The notes under the pieces: model-generated
The model's input: the letters and a program-made list of their open reading frames with translations, nothing else
Told to the model about the DNA's origin: nothing
The model's database searches: none
Part shown: in pieces, positions 1-9,198 of the stretch
Layout of the letters: every line of letters starts with the position of its first letter
Numbering within the stretch: the stretch's first letter is position 1
NCBI RefSeq assembly: GCF_004353505.1
Contig: NZ_SMNQ01000015.1
Location: forward strand, 104,061-168,060
Source of the DNA: Streptomyces sp. WAC05374
GTDB taxonomy: Bacteria > Actinomycetota > Actinomycetes > Streptomycetales > Streptomycetaceae
Direction of reading: 5' to 3'
Length of the DNA stretch: 64,000 bases
Made by a program: the position numbers and the translations under genes

Positions 1-1346
1 TCGGCCCGGTGCTCGCGGCCACGGGGGAGACCTCCGAGGGGATGCTGACGGCCATCGGCCTGATGCTGCTGCTCGCGGCGTGCGGCAAGTCCGCGCAGGT
101 GCCGCTCCAGTCCTGGCTGGGTGACGCGATGGAGGGCCCGACCCCGGTCTCGGCCCTGATCCACGCGGCCACGATGGTGACCGCCGGCGTCTACCTGATC
201 ACCAGGTCGGGTGCCATCTTCAACGCCGCCCCGGACGCCCAGTTGGCGGTCGTGGTGGTCGGCGCGGTCACGCTCCTGTTCGGTGCGATCGTCGGTTGCG
301 CCAAGGACGACATCAAGAAGGCGCTGGCCGGTTCGACGATGTCGCAGATCGGTTACATGATCCTGGCGGCCGGGCTCGGCCCGATCGGATACGCCTTCGC
401 CATCATGCACCTGGTGACGCACGGCTTCTTCAAGGCCGGGCTGTTCCTCGGCGCGGGCTCGGTCATGCACGGCATGAACGACGAGGTCGACATGCGCAAG
501 TACGGGGGACTCCGGAAGTACATGCCGGTCACCTTCGTCACCTTCGGCCTCGGCTACCTCGCCATCATCGGCTTCCCGGGCCTGTCCGGCTTCTGGTCCA
601 AGGACAAGATCATCGAGGCGGCCTTCGCCAAGGGCGGCACCGAGGGCTGGATCCTCGGTGGCGTCGCCCTGCTGGGCGCCGGCATCACCGCGTACTACAT
701 GACCCGTGTGATGCTCCTGACGTTCTTCGGCGAGAAGCGCTGGCAGCCCGCCCCCGACCCGGACAAGGCACCGGGCGTGGAGCCCGGCGCCGACGTCCAC
801 CCCGGCGAGATGCCCCACCCGCACGAGTCGCCGAAGTCCATGACGATCCCGATGATCCTGCTGGCCTTCGGGTCGGTCTTCGCGGGTGCGCTGTTCTCGC
901 TCAACAGCGCGTTCGTCAACTGGCTGAAGCCCGTCACCGAGTTCGAGCACGGGCACCCGCCCATCAGCGCCGGGGCGGTCACCGCCTCCACGGTCGTCGT
1001 CCTGCTGATCGGCGCCGGCATCGCGTACGCGCAGTACGGCCGCAAGCCCGTCCCGGTCGTCGCCCCGCGCGGCTCGCTGCTCACCCGCGCCGCCCGGCGC
1101 GACCTGCTCCAGGACGACTTCAACCACATCGTCCTGGTCCGTGGCGGCGAGCACCTCACCCGCTCGCTGGTGTACGTGGACCACACCCTGGTCGACGGGG
1201 TGGTCAACGGCACCGCCGCCTCGGTCGGCGGACTGTCCGGCCGGCTGCGCAAGCTGCAGAACGGCTTCGCCCGCTCCTACGCGGTCTCGATGTTCGGAGG
1301 TACGGCGGTGCTGATCGCCGCGACCCTGCTGATGAGGGGAGTGTGA
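1..1346 (+). CDS. nuoL: NADH-quinone oxidoreductase subunit L (3' part)
   Basis: C-terminal two thirds of NuoL, an antiporter-like proton-pumping subunit of respiratory complex I in the membrane. The reading frame is open from base 3, so the 5' end lies outside the window; about 447 of some 630-660 residues are present. Visible family motifs are GKSAQVPLQSWL with the channel lysine, ALIHAATMV, KDDIKKALAGS with the second conserved lysine, and GLSGFWSKDKI with the lysine of the last half-channel. A charged loop rich in Pro/His (about 780-840) precedes the lateral-helix region and a final membrane helix. Stop TGA at 1344-1346, followed six bases later by nuoM, so it is part of a nuoLMN run at the end of the full nuo operon. 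A second, complete nuoL lies at 28797-30788. Confidence 0.95.
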   Translation, partial: GPVLAATGETSEGMLTAIGLMLLLAACGKSAQVPLQSWLGDAMEGPTPVSALIHAATMVTAGVYLITRSGAIFNAAPDAQLAVVVVGAVTLLFGAIVGCAKDDIKKALAGSTMSQIGYMILAAGLGPIGYAFAIMHLVTHGFFKAGLFLGAGSVMHGMNDEVDMRKYGGLRKYMPVTFVTFGLGYLAIIGFPGLSGFWSKDKIIEAAFAKGGTEGWILGGVALLGAGITAYYMTRVMLLTFFGEKRWQPAPDPDKAPGVEPGADVHPGEMPHPHESPKSMTIPMILLAFGSVFAGALFSLNSAFVNWLKPVTEFEHGHPPISAGAVTASTVVVLLIGAGIAYAQYGRKPVPVVAPRGSLLTRAARRDLLQDDFNHIVLVRGGEHLTRSLVYVDHTLVDGVVNGTAASVGGLSGRLRKLQNGFARSYAVSMFGGTAVLIAATLLMRGV

Positions 1347-1351
1347 CCGCC

Positions 1352-2941
1352 ATGTCGGACGTCGTGAACGCGGGCTTCCCCCTCCTGACCGCGACGGCGG
1401 CCGTGCCGGCCGTCGGCGCGATCCTCACCGCCGCCGTCCCGGCCGCGCGCCGCACGGCCGCCAAGTGGCTGGCGCTCGTCGTCTCGCTGGCCACGCTCGT
1501 CCTGGCCGCGCTCGTGGCCATCAGCTTCGAGCCGGGCGGCGACCGCTACCAGCACGTCGAGTCCCACGCCTGGATCGCGGACTTCGGCGTCCGGTACGAA
1601 CTGGGCGTGGACGGGATCGGGGTGGCGCTCATCGCGCTCACCGCGCTGCTGATCCCCTTCATCATCCTGGCCGGCTGGCACGACGCGGACCCCCTGGAGA
1701 CCCACTCCACGCGGTGGCGGCCGACCCAGGGCTTCTTCGCCCTGATCCTGATGGTCGAGGCGATGGTGATCCTCTCCTTCGAGGCCACCGACGTCTTCCT
1801 CTTCTACATCCTCTTCGAAGCCATGCTCATCCCGATGTACTTCCTCATCGGCGGCTTCGGGGACCGGGCCCACACGGGCACGGACGACAACGCGGCCGCC
1901 CAGCGGTCGTACGCCGCGGTCAAGTTCCTGCTCTACAACCTGGTCGGCGGGCTCATCATGCTGGCCGCCGTCATCGGGCTCTACGTCGTCGCCGGGAACT
2001 TCTCCCTGACGGAGATCGCCGAGGCGCGGGCGAGCGGCGAGCTGGAGATGGCGGCCACCACCGAGCGGCTGCTGTTCCTCGGGTTCTTCTTCGCCTTCGC
2101 GGTGAAGGCCCCGCTGTGGCCGCTGCACACCTGGCTGCCCAACGCCATGGGCGAGGCGACCGCGCCGGTCGCGGTACTCATCACGGCGGTCGTCGACAAG
2201 GTCGGCACCTTCGCGATGCTCCGCTTCTGCCTCCAGCTCTTCCCGGAGGCGTCGAAGTGGGCCACGCCCGTCATCATCGTGCTGGCGCTGGTCAGCATCG
2301 TGTACGGGGCGCTGCTCGCGGTCGGCCAGCGGGACATCAAGCGGCTGGTCGCCTACGCGTCCATCTCCCACTTCGGCTTCATCATCATGGGCATCTTCGC
2401 GATGACCAGCCAGGGCCAGTCCGGGGCCACCCTGTACATGGTCAACCACGGGATCTCGACGGCCGCGCTGATGCTGGTGGCCGGGTTCCTCATCTCGCGG
2501 CGCGGGTCGCGGCTCATCGCCGACTACGGCGGTGTGCAGAAGGTGGCCCCGGTGCTCGCCGGGACGTTCCTGGTGGGCGGTCTGGCCACGCTGTCGCTGC
2601 CCGGCCTGGCGCCGTTCGTCAGCGAGTTCCTCGTCCTGGTGGGCACGTTCGCGCGGTACCCGGTGGCCGGGATCATCGCGACCTTCGGCATCGTGCTCGC
2701 CGCGCTCTACACGCTGGTTCTCTACCAGCGGACCATGACCGGGCCGGTGAAGGAGGAGGTGCGGGCGATGCCCGACCTCAAGGCGCGTGAGCTGGTGGTG
2801 GTCGCCCCGCTGATCGCCCTGCTGCTCTTCCTGGGCGTCTACCCGAAGCCGGTCACCGAGATCGTCGACCCGGCGGTGCGGCACACCATGTCCGACGTAC
2901 AGCAGAAGGACCCCCGGCCCGAGGTGGAGGCGGCCAAGTGA
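1352..2941 (+). CDS. nuoM: NADH-quinone oxidoreductase subunit M
   Basis: 529-residue NuoM, a membrane proton-pumping subunit of complex I. Expected family residues are visible: FEAMLIPMYFLI with the TM5 glutamate, VKAPLWPLHTWLPNAM with the central lysine, RDIKRLVAYASISH, and LAPFVSEFLVL with the TM12 glutamate. The ATG at 1352 is preferred because GAGGGGAG (1334-1341) is spaced 10 bases from it; a GTG at 1343 overlaps the nuoL stop but sits almost on top of that ribosome site. The end overlaps nuoN by four bases (GTGA), indicating translational coupling. Length and motifs are normal for the family. Confidence 0.96.
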   Translation: MSDVVNAGFPLLTATAAVPAVGAILTAAVPAARRTAAKWLALVVSLATLVLAALVAISFEPGGDRYQHVESHAWIADFGVRYELGVDGIGVALIALTALLIPFIILAGWHDADPLETHSTRWRPTQGFFALILMVEAMVILSFEATDVFLFYILFEAMLIPMYFLIGGFGDRAHTGTDDNAAAQRSYAAVKFLLYNLVGGLIMLAAVIGLYVVAGNFSLTEIAEARASGELEMAATTERLLFLGFFFAFAVKAPLWPLHTWLPNAMGEATAPVAVLITAVVDKVGTFAMLRFCLQLFPEASKWATPVIIVLALVSIVYGALLAVGQRDIKRLVAYASISHFGFIIMGIFAMTSQGQSGATLYMVNHGISTAALMLVAGFLISRRGSRLIADYGGVQKVAPVLAGTFLVGGLATLSLPGLAPFVSEFLVLVGTFARYPVAGIIATFGIVLAALYTLVLYQRTMTGPVKEEVRAMPDLKARELVVVAPLIALLLFLGVYPKPVTEIVDPAVRHTMSDVQQKDPRPEVEAAK

Positions 2942-4593
2942 ACGCGAGTGCTGTCCACAGCCTGTGGACGACAGCGGCCGAACCGGCCGCCGTCGACAAG
3001 ATCGGGGCGCCGACCATCGAGTACGCCCAACTGGCACCCACGCTGATCGTGGTGGGCGCCGCCGTGGTGGGCATCCTGCTGGAGGCGTTCGTCCCGCGCC
3101 GGGCCCGCTACCACGCCCAGGTGTTCCTGACCGTCGTGGCCCTGGCCGCCGCCTTCGCGTCGGTCGTCGCCCTCGCGGCCGGCGGCCACGCCACCACCAA
3201 GGCGGGCATCGCCGCCATGGGCGCCATCGCGGTCGACGGGCCCGCGCTGTTCCTCCAGGGGACCATCCTGCTGACCTCCCTGGTCGCGGTGTTCACCTTC
3301 GCCGAGCGGCGTCTCGACCCCGCCCACCACGGGCACCGGGTCGACTCGTTCGCCGCCGAGGCCGCCGCCGTGCCGGGCAGCGACCAGGAGAAGGCCGCCG
3401 TGAAGGCCGGCTTCACCACCACCGAGGTCTTCCCGCTCGTGCTGTTCGCGGTCGGCGGGATGCTCGTCTTCCCCGCGGCCAACGACCTGCTGACCCTCTT
3501 CATCGCGCTGGAGGTCTTCTCCCTCCCGCTGTACCTGCTGTGCGCCGTCGCCCGCCGCAAGCGGCTGATGTCGCAGGAGGCCGCGGTGAAGTACTTCCTG
3601 CTGGGCGCCTTCTCCTCGGCGTTCCTGCTGTTCGGCATCGCCCTGCTGTACGGCTACGCGGGCTCCGTGTCGTACGCGCGCATCGCCGACGTGGTGGACG
3701 GGTCGATCACCGACGTCACCCCGGCGCTCGCCGAGACCACGGGCAACGACGTGCTGCTGCTCATCGGCTTCGCGATGGTGCTGATGGGCCTGCTGTTCAA
3801 GGTCGGCGCGGTGCCGTTCCACATGTGGACCCCGGACGTCTACCAGGGAGCCCCGACACCGGTCACCGGCTTCATGGCGGCCGCCACCAAGGTCGCGGCG
3901 TTCGGCGCGATGCTGCGGCTGCTGTACGTGGTGCTGCCGGGGCTGCGCTGGGACTGGCGTCCGGTCATGTGGGGCGTCGCCATCGTCACCATGCTGGCCG
4001 GCGCGATCGTCGCCATCACGCAGACCGACATCAAGCGGCTGCTCGCCTATTCGTCGATCGCGCACGCCGGGTTCATCCTCGCGGGTGTCATCGCCGCGAC
4101 GCCGGACGGGGTGTCGTCGGTGCTGTTCTACCTGGGCGCCTACTCGTTCGTGACGGTCGGTGCCTTCGCCGTCGTCACGCTGGTGCGGGACGCCGGCGGG
4201 GAGGCCACGCACCTGTCCAAGTGGGCGGGGCTCGGGCGGCGTTCACCCCTGGTCGCGGCGGTCTTCGCGGTGTTCCTGCTGGCCTTCGCCGGTATCCCGC
4301 TGACCTCCGGGTTCGCGGGCAAGTTCGCCGTCTTCAAGGCGGCGGCGGAGGGCGGTGCCGGGGCGCTGGTGGTCATCGGCGTGATCTCGTCGGCGATCGC
4401 CGCGTTCTTCTACATCCGGGTGATCGTGCTGATGTTCTTCAGCGAGCCGAAGCCGGAGGGCCCGACGGTCGCCGTGCCGTCACCGCTGACGATGACGACG
4501 ATCGGAGTGGGTGTCGCGGTCACGCTGGTCCTGGGCGTGGCGCCGCAGTACTTCCTCGATCTGGCCGGTCAGGCGGGGGTCTTCGTCCGCTGA
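2938..4593 (+). CDS. nuoN: NADH-quinone oxidoreductase subunit N
   Basis: 551-residue NuoN, third antiporter-like subunit of complex I and last gene of this operon. It has multiple hydrophobic helices, FKVGAVPFHMWTPDVY with the channel lysine, TDIKRLLAYSSIAHAGF with the TM8 lysine, and GIPLTSGFAGKFAVF with the TM12 lysine. Start is the GTG at 2938 in a GTGA overlap with nuoM. The N-terminal region has a short soluble lead of about 30 residues (ASAVHSLWTTAAEPAAVDK) before the first helix. All key charged residues are retained, unlike the paralogue at 32366-33880. A strong hairpin follows about 56 bases after the stop. Confidence 0.96.
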   Translation: MNASAVHSLWTTAAEPAAVDKIGAPTIEYAQLAPTLIVVGAAVVGILLEAFVPRRARYHAQVFLTVVALAAAFASVVALAAGGHATTKAGIAAMGAIAVDGPALFLQGTILLTSLVAVFTFAERRLDPAHHGHRVDSFAAEAAAVPGSDQEKAAVKAGFTTTEVFPLVLFAVGGMLVFPAANDLLTLFIALEVFSLPLYLLCAVARRKRLMSQEAAVKYFLLGAFSSAFLLFGIALLYGYAGSVSYARIADVVDGSITDVTPALAETTGNDVLLLIGFAMVLMGLLFKVGAVPFHMWTPDVYQGAPTPVTGFMAAATKVAAFGAMLRLLYVVLPGLRWDWRPVMWGVAIVTMLAGAIVAITQTDIKRLLAYSSIAHAGFILAGVIAATPDGVSSVLFYLGAYSFVTVGAFAVVTLVRDAGGEATHLSKWAGLGRRSPLVAAVFAVFLLAFAGIPLTSGFAGKFAVFKAAAEGGAGALVVIGVISSAIAAFFYIRVIVLMFFSEPKPEGPTVAVPSPLTMTTIGVGVAVTLVLGVAPQYFLDLAGQAGVFVR

Positions 4594-4649
4594 TCGGTGT
4601 CCGCTGATCAGCGTCCGCCGGTCCGCGTCGGCCGGTACGGGCCGGCCGT

Positions 4650-4684
4650 GTGTGCGGCGGGGTGCCTCGCGCCCCGCCGCACAC
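4650..4684. terminator. Bidirectional hairpin terminator between nuoN and fumarylacetoacetase
   Basis: Perfect 13-bp inverted repeat, GTGTGCGGCGGGG (4650-4662) and CCCCGCCGCACAC (4672-4684), with a 9-base loop. It lies between the converging ends of nuoN and the fumarylacetoacetase gene. There is no T-run, as is common for Streptomyces terminators. Confidence 0.75.
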
Positions 4685-4696
4685 CCGTGTCCGGGG

Positions 4697-5923
4697 TCAG
4701 CGCGCGGGGGTGATCCGGCCGGTGACCTCGCCGAGGCCCACCTTGGTGCCGTCCGGGCCCGGGGCCCAGGCGGTGAGGGTCACCTCGTCGCCGTCCTCCA
4801 GGAACGTCCGCTTGCCGGTGGACAGTTCGATCGGCTCCTGGCCGTTCCACGTCAGTTCCAGCAGCGAGCCGCGCTGGTGGACCTCCGGGCCGCTGACCGT
4901 GCCGGAGCCGTACAGGTCGCCCGTACGCAGGGAGGCGCCGTTGACGGTCATGTGGGCGAGCTGCTGGGCGGCCGTCCAGTACATGGCCGAGAAGGGCGGC
5001 TCGGCGACCGTCTCCCCGTTGATCCGGACGGTGATGTGGAGGTCGAACCCGCCGGGCTCCTCGTCGGCGCTGTCGTCCAGGTACGGCAGCAGCGGGAAGT
5101 CCCGGGCGGGCGGCGCCACCCGGGCCGCGTCCAGGGCCTCCAGCGGGGTCACCCACGCGGACACCGAGGTCGCGAAGGACTTGCCCAGGAACGGGCCGAG
5201 GGGCACGTACTCCCACGCCTGGATGTCGCGGGCCGACCAGTCGTTGAGCAGCGTGAGCCCGAAGACGTGGTCCTGGAAGGAGGCCAGGGGCACGGGGTGG
5301 CCGAGGTCGGAGGGGGTGCCGACGAGGAAGCCGACCTCCGCCTCGATGTCCAGCTTGACCGACGGGCCGAAGGTGGGCGTGGCATCGGCGGGCGCCTTGC
5401 GCTGGCCCGACGGGCGCGTGATGTCGGTGCCGGAGACGACGACCGTGCCGGAGCGGCCGTGGTAGCCGATGGGCAGGTGCTTCCAGTTGGGCGTGAGCGG
5501 CTCGCCGTCCGGGCGGAAGATCCGGCCCACGTTGGTGGCGTGGTGCTCGGACGCGTAGAAGTCGACGTAGTCCGCGACCTCGTACGGCAGGTGGAGCGTG
5601 ACCGCGGCGAGGGGGTGCAGGAGCGGTTCTATGGCGGAGCGGTGGGCCGGGACCGTCACCCAGGCGGTGAGCGCCCGGCGGACGTCGCGCCAGGCGGTGC
5701 GGCCGGCGGCCAGCAGCGGGTTCAGGCTCGGCCGGGCCAGCAGCGCCGCGTACGGCGAGCCCAGCGCGTGCGCCGCCGCGCCCGCGTCCAGGACGTGGTC
5801 GCCGATGCGGACGCCGAGCCGGCGGCGGCCGGGCTCGTCCGCGGTGGTGAAGACGCCGTACGGGAGGTTGTGCGGGCCGAAGGGGTCGCCTTCGGTCAGG
5901 TCGAGCGGGCTCTGCTCGGGCAT
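4697..5923 (-). CDS. fahA: Fumarylacetoacetase
   Basis: 408-residue fumarylacetoacetate hydrolase, the last enzyme of tyrosine/phenylalanine catabolism, splitting fumarylacetoacetate into fumarate and acetoacetate in the cytoplasm. The N-terminal SH3-like domain (NLPYGVFTT) and the catalytic domain are complete. Visible active-site features are FYASEHHATNVGRIFRP, PIGYHGRSGTVVVSG, the metal-binding acidic pair in DIEAEVGF, and LLNDWSARDIQAWEYVPLG. The ATG at 5923 has GAGG nine bases upstream. It lies 43 bases downstream of the CocE-like gene on the same strand, so the two may be co-transcribed. No other tyrosine-degradation gene (hmgA, hppD) is in the window. Confidence 0.95.
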   Translation of the reverse strand: MPEQSPLDLTEGDPFGPHNLPYGVFTTADEPGRRRLGVRIGDHVLDAGAAAHALGSPYAALLARPSLNPLLAAGRTAWRDVRRALTAWVTVPAHRSAIEPLLHPLAAVTLHLPYEVADYVDFYASEHHATNVGRIFRPDGEPLTPNWKHLPIGYHGRSGTVVVSGTDITRPSGQRKAPADATPTFGPSVKLDIEAEVGFLVGTPSDLGHPVPLASFQDHVFGLTLLNDWSARDIQAWEYVPLGPFLGKSFATSVSAWVTPLEALDAARVAPPARDFPLLPYLDDSADEEPGGFDLHITVRINGETVAEPPFSAMYWTAAQQLAHMTVNGASLRTGDLYGSGTVSGPEVHQRGSLLELTWNGQEPIELSTGKRTFLEDGDEVTLTAWAPGPDGTKVGLGEVTGRITPAR

Positions 5924-5966
5924 CGGTGCTTGCCTCGCTTTCCACGTGTGTGGGGGACACGTTAGA

Positions 5967-8000
5967 TCAGCCTGCCGTGCGGGGGACGCGCCTCTCCCAG
6001 GTGTGATGGAACACGGGTTCCGTGCCGTCCTTGCAGATCACCTCGTCCGAGGTGAGGAAGTGGGTGGCGGTGCAGGTGATCTCGGAGCGGGTCTCGACGG
6101 TGACGTTCCAGGGCAGGTCGGGGCGGTGCAGGCGGACCGTCCACGTGGAGCGGGCGCCGGCGGACAGGGGGTCCCGCTCGGTGATCGTCCAGGACTCCAG
6201 CGCCTCCTCGGTGACCTCCAGGCCGTCCGGATGGACACGGGTGCCCTCGTGCCGGGGGTCCACCTCCAGGCGCCACGCGCCCCGGGCGACATCGCGGACG
6301 ATCCTCCGCTCGGGGCGGCGGGTCTCGGTGTCGTCGAGCGTGGTGGGGACGGTGACGCCGAGGGGCTCGGCCTGCTCGGGCTCCTCGAAGGCGAGGGTGT
6401 CGGTGGTGGGGCGGCGCACCGGGAGCAGCAGGGCGGACGCGCCGGGGTCGAGGGTGAAACCGGCACCGTCCGGGCGGGGCCAGATCCAGGGCCAGTACGC
6501 GGAGGAGACGGCGAGCCGGACGCGGTGGCCGGGCGGGAAGGTGTGGCCGGTGGCGCTCAGTTCCACCACGCGGGCCCCGGCGCCGGCACCCGTCAGGTCG
6601 AGCGCGCCGCGTGTGACGAGGGTGGACGTGCCGTCCGGCGCGACGTCGCAGAGGCGGGCGACGACCTGACCGGTGGGCGCGCCGGGGGACAGGGCCAGGG
6701 TCGCGCGGGGGCGGCCCAGGATGTCGAGGGGCGCGGCGTCCGGCGGCACGGGGAAGTCGAAGCAGGCCGAGTGGGCGTCCTCGGCGCGCTGGTCGGACGG
6801 CAGGTCGGCGTCGCCGCCGGAGGGCAGGGGGTGGCCGGCGTCCAGCCCCGTGTGCTGCGGGGAACGCACCAGGACGGGCGGTCCCTGGAGGGCGTACGTG
6901 ACGGGGGTGACGTTCGGGGACGGCCAGGCGTCGTCGCCCACCCAGCGGCCGGCGGGCTCCCGGTGCGCGGCGGCGCGGGGGGTCTCGGGGGCGGGTGCGG
7001 TCCCGCTTCCGGGGGCAGTCCTGGTTCCGGCGGCGGGGGAGGGGCGCGAGGGGCCGAGCCAGGAGCGGAGGAGGGGCTCGGCCATGATGCCGGTGGGCCT
7101 GTCCTTGAGGTGGTGGTCCCACCAGCGGAGCGTCTCCTGGAGGAAGCCGATCGCCGGGCCGGGCGGCGGCTCCCGGTCCGGGTACTGGTGCGACCAGGGG
7201 CCGAGGACGCCCCTGACCCGGTCGCCGGGCAGGTGCTCGACCAGCCGCAGCACGGTGTCGCGGTACGGGTCGTGCCAGCCGCCCACCGCGAGGACGGCCG
7301 CCCGGACGGAGCCGTACTCCTCGCGGAGGGCGCCCGTGCGCCAGTAGTCGTCGCGGGTCGGGTGGGCGAGCCAGGTGTGGACGAGCGGCTCCACCGCCTC
7401 CAGCCGCGTCACCCACATCCGGCGCCAGGCGTCACCGACGTACAGGGGGTCCGGCGGGCGTGCGGCGGAGGCGAGCATGGCGGCCGCCCGGGAGTGCGTC
7501 CCGGCGGCCAGGAGGGCACCGCCCCAGTAGTGGAGGTCGCCGTCGTACCGGTCGTCGGCGCAGCAGACGGCGACGACCGCCCGCAGCGGCCCGGGGGCGC
7601 GTGCGGCGACCCGCAGCGCCGTGGAGCCGCCCCGTCCGATGCCGAACATCCCGACCCGGCCGTCGCACCACGGCTGCCCGGCGAGCCAGCCGATCACCTC
7701 CACGCCGTCCGCGAGCTCGGCCTCGCGGTACGCGTCGCCCGGCAGCCCCTCACTGTTGCCGTACCCGCGCACGTCCACCCGTACCGAGGCGTAGCCGTGC
7801 CCGGCGTACCAGGGGTGGCGCTGCCGGTCGCGGGGCGCGGTGCCGTCGGTGAGCCGGTGCGGCAGGTACTCGAGCAGGGCCGGGACGGGCTCGTCGGCCA
7901 GGGGGCGCCAGACGCGGGCGTAGAGCCTCGTGCCGTCCGGGAGCGGAATGCGGACGTCCTCGTGGACCGTCTCGTACGGGAAGGAGGTGCGGATCTTCAT
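5967..8000 (-). CDS. CocE/NonD-family (S15-like) hydrolase, nucleophile serine replaced by Gly
   Basis: 677-residue protein with the CocE/NonD architecture: an alpha/beta-hydrolase S15 domain (about residues 10-330) and a C-terminal jelly-roll domain (about 390-640; GHTFPPGHRVRLAVSSAYWP). In this family the nucleophile elbow reads G-x-S-x-G-G. Here the aligned segment VGMFGIGRGGST has Gly at the serine position (about residue 122). The other triad members look intact: Asp in VGGWHDPYRD and His in GPWSHQYPD. Start ATG 8000 is chosen over the in-frame start at 8087 because GGAGG lies about seven bases upstream and the family sequence begins there. The substrate is unknown; activity may be lost or may use another residue. 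Upstream of fahA by 43 bases. Confidence 0.85.
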   Translation of the reverse strand: MKIRTSFPYETVHEDVRIPLPDGTRLYARVWRPLADEPVPALLEYLPHRLTDGTAPRDRQRHPWYAGHGYASVRVDVRGYGNSEGLPGDAYREAELADGVEVIGWLAGQPWCDGRVGMFGIGRGGSTALRVAARAPGPLRAVVAVCCADDRYDGDLHYWGGALLAAGTHSRAAAMLASAARPPDPLYVGDAWRRMWVTRLEAVEPLVHTWLAHPTRDDYWRTGALREEYGSVRAAVLAVGGWHDPYRDTVLRLVEHLPGDRVRGVLGPWSHQYPDREPPPGPAIGFLQETLRWWDHHLKDRPTGIMAEPLLRSWLGPSRPSPAAGTRTAPGSGTAPAPETPRAAAHREPAGRWVGDDAWPSPNVTPVTYALQGPPVLVRSPQHTGLDAGHPLPSGGDADLPSDQRAEDAHSACFDFPVPPDAAPLDILGRPRATLALSPGAPTGQVVARLCDVAPDGTSTLVTRGALDLTGAGAGARVVELSATGHTFPPGHRVRLAVSSAYWPWIWPRPDGAGFTLDPGASALLLPVRRPTTDTLAFEEPEQAEPLGVTVPTTLDDTETRRPERRIVRDVARGAWRLEVDPRHEGTRVHPDGLEVTEEALESWTITERDPLSAGARSTWTVRLHRPDLPWNVTVETRSEITCTATHFLTSDEVICKDGTEPVFHHTWERRVPRTAG

Positions 8001-8117
8001 GGGGGACCTCCGGGCCCGGACAAAAAGGCAGATCATGGACGTAAGAGCTGTTCTCGAACATACCGGGGGAGGGTGGAAGGCGCCCACGGTGATCGAAAGG
8101 CGACCGGATACGCTGAC

Positions 8118-8146
8118 TTGAGTGAATCCAGCGACACATCGACAAT
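8118..8146 (+). promoter_or_regulatory. Candidate promoter of the polyprenyl synthase gene
   Basis: TTGAGT (8118-8123) and GACAAT (8141-8146) with a 17-base spacer, about 34 bases before the GTG start. Resembles a vegetative sigma-70-type promoter. Prediction by eye only. Confidence 0.4.
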
Positions 8147-8179
8147 CCGTGTGATCGTCAGCAGACAGGAGATCCCCTC

Positions 8180-9190
8180 GTGACCGCAGTCGGGCCGTTC
8201 GGGCTGAGCGTGCGGGACCAGGCTCTTGAGGCCGATGTCCAGACCGGATTGGCGGCCGTCGAGGCAGGGCTCCTCGATGCCACCAAGAGCGACGTGCCGT
8301 TCATCACGGAGGCGGCGCAGCACCTGGTACGGGCCGGGGGCAAGCGCTTCCGTCCGCTGCTGGTGATGCTCTCCGCGCAGTTCGGCGACCCGCACGCCCC
8401 GGGCGTGGTGCCCTCCGCCGTGGTCGTCGAGCTCACCCATCTGGCGACGCTCTACCACGACGACGTCATGGACGAGGCCGACGTACGCCGGGGGGTGGAC
8501 AGCGCCAACGCCCGCTGGGGCAACTCGGTGGCCGTCCTGACGGGTGACTTTCTCTTCGCACGCGCCTCACACATCCTGGCGGACCTCGGGCCCGAGGCGG
8601 TGCGCATCCAGGCGGAGGCCTTCGAACGCCTGGTCACCGGCCAGATCCTCGAGACGGCCGGCCCGCGCGACGGGCGCGACCCGGTCGAGCACTACCTGGA
8701 CGTCATCGCCGGCAAGACCGGCTCGCTGATCGCCGTCTCGGGGCGCTTCGGCGCCATGATGTCGGGCGCCGACGAGCGGGTCGTGGACATCCTCACCCAG
8801 TACGGCGAGCGGCTCGGCGTCGCCTTCCAGCTCGCCGACGACGTCCTGGACATCGCCTCCGACTCCCACGAGTCGGGCAAGACCCCCGGCACCGACCTGC
8901 GGGAGGGCATCCCCACCCTGCCGGTGCTGCACCTGCGCGCGCAGGCCGCCGCCGGCGGGGCGGCGGAGGACCTGGAGCTGGTCGAGCTGCTGGACGGCGA
9001 CCTGACGGACGACGTGCGCCACGCGGAGGCGCTGCGCCGGCTGCGCGTCCACCCGGCGCTGGAGCTGGCGCGGCGCGACACCGTGCGGTACGCCCAGGAC
9101 GCCCGGTCGACCCTGGCGCCGCTGCCGGACTGCTACGCGAAGGCGGCGCTGGAGGAGCTGTGCGACCTGGTGGTGCACCGGGCGGGGTGA
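8180..9190 (+). CDS. Polyprenyl diphosphate synthase (long-chain, E-type)
   Basis: 336-residue trans-prenyltransferase that condenses isopentenyl diphosphate onto an allylic diphosphate; in actinomycetes such enzymes supply the menaquinone side chain. Both aspartate-rich Mg-binding motifs are present: the first in LYHDDVMDEAD (about residue 94) and the second in QLADDVLDIASD (about residue 219). GGKRFRP near residue 55 binds isopentenyl diphosphate. The first motif is preceded by non-aromatic small residues, compatible with a long product, but chain length cannot be read reliably. GTG at 8180 has AGGAG about nine bases upstream. Its position after a nuo operon fits a role in respiratory quinone synthesis (inference). 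Confidence 0.9.
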   Translation: MTAVGPFGLSVRDQALEADVQTGLAAVEAGLLDATKSDVPFITEAAQHLVRAGGKRFRPLLVMLSAQFGDPHAPGVVPSAVVVELTHLATLYHDDVMDEADVRRGVDSANARWGNSVAVLTGDFLFARASHILADLGPEAVRIQAEAFERLVTGQILETAGPRDGRDPVEHYLDVIAGKTGSLIAVSGRFGAMMSGADERVVDILTQYGERLGVAFQLADDVLDIASDSHESGKTPGTDLREGIPTLPVLHLRAQAAAGGAAEDLELVELLDGDLTDDVRHAEALRRLRVHPALELARRDTVRYAQDARSTLAPLPDCYAKAALEELCDLVVHRAG

Positions 9191-9198
9191 CCCGCCTG

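Noticed and set aside
8049..8060. TGTTCTCGAACA as a LexA/SOS box upstream of the CocE-like gene.
   Set aside because: It does not match the actinobacterial CGAAC-N4-GTTCG pattern and the gene has no repair role.
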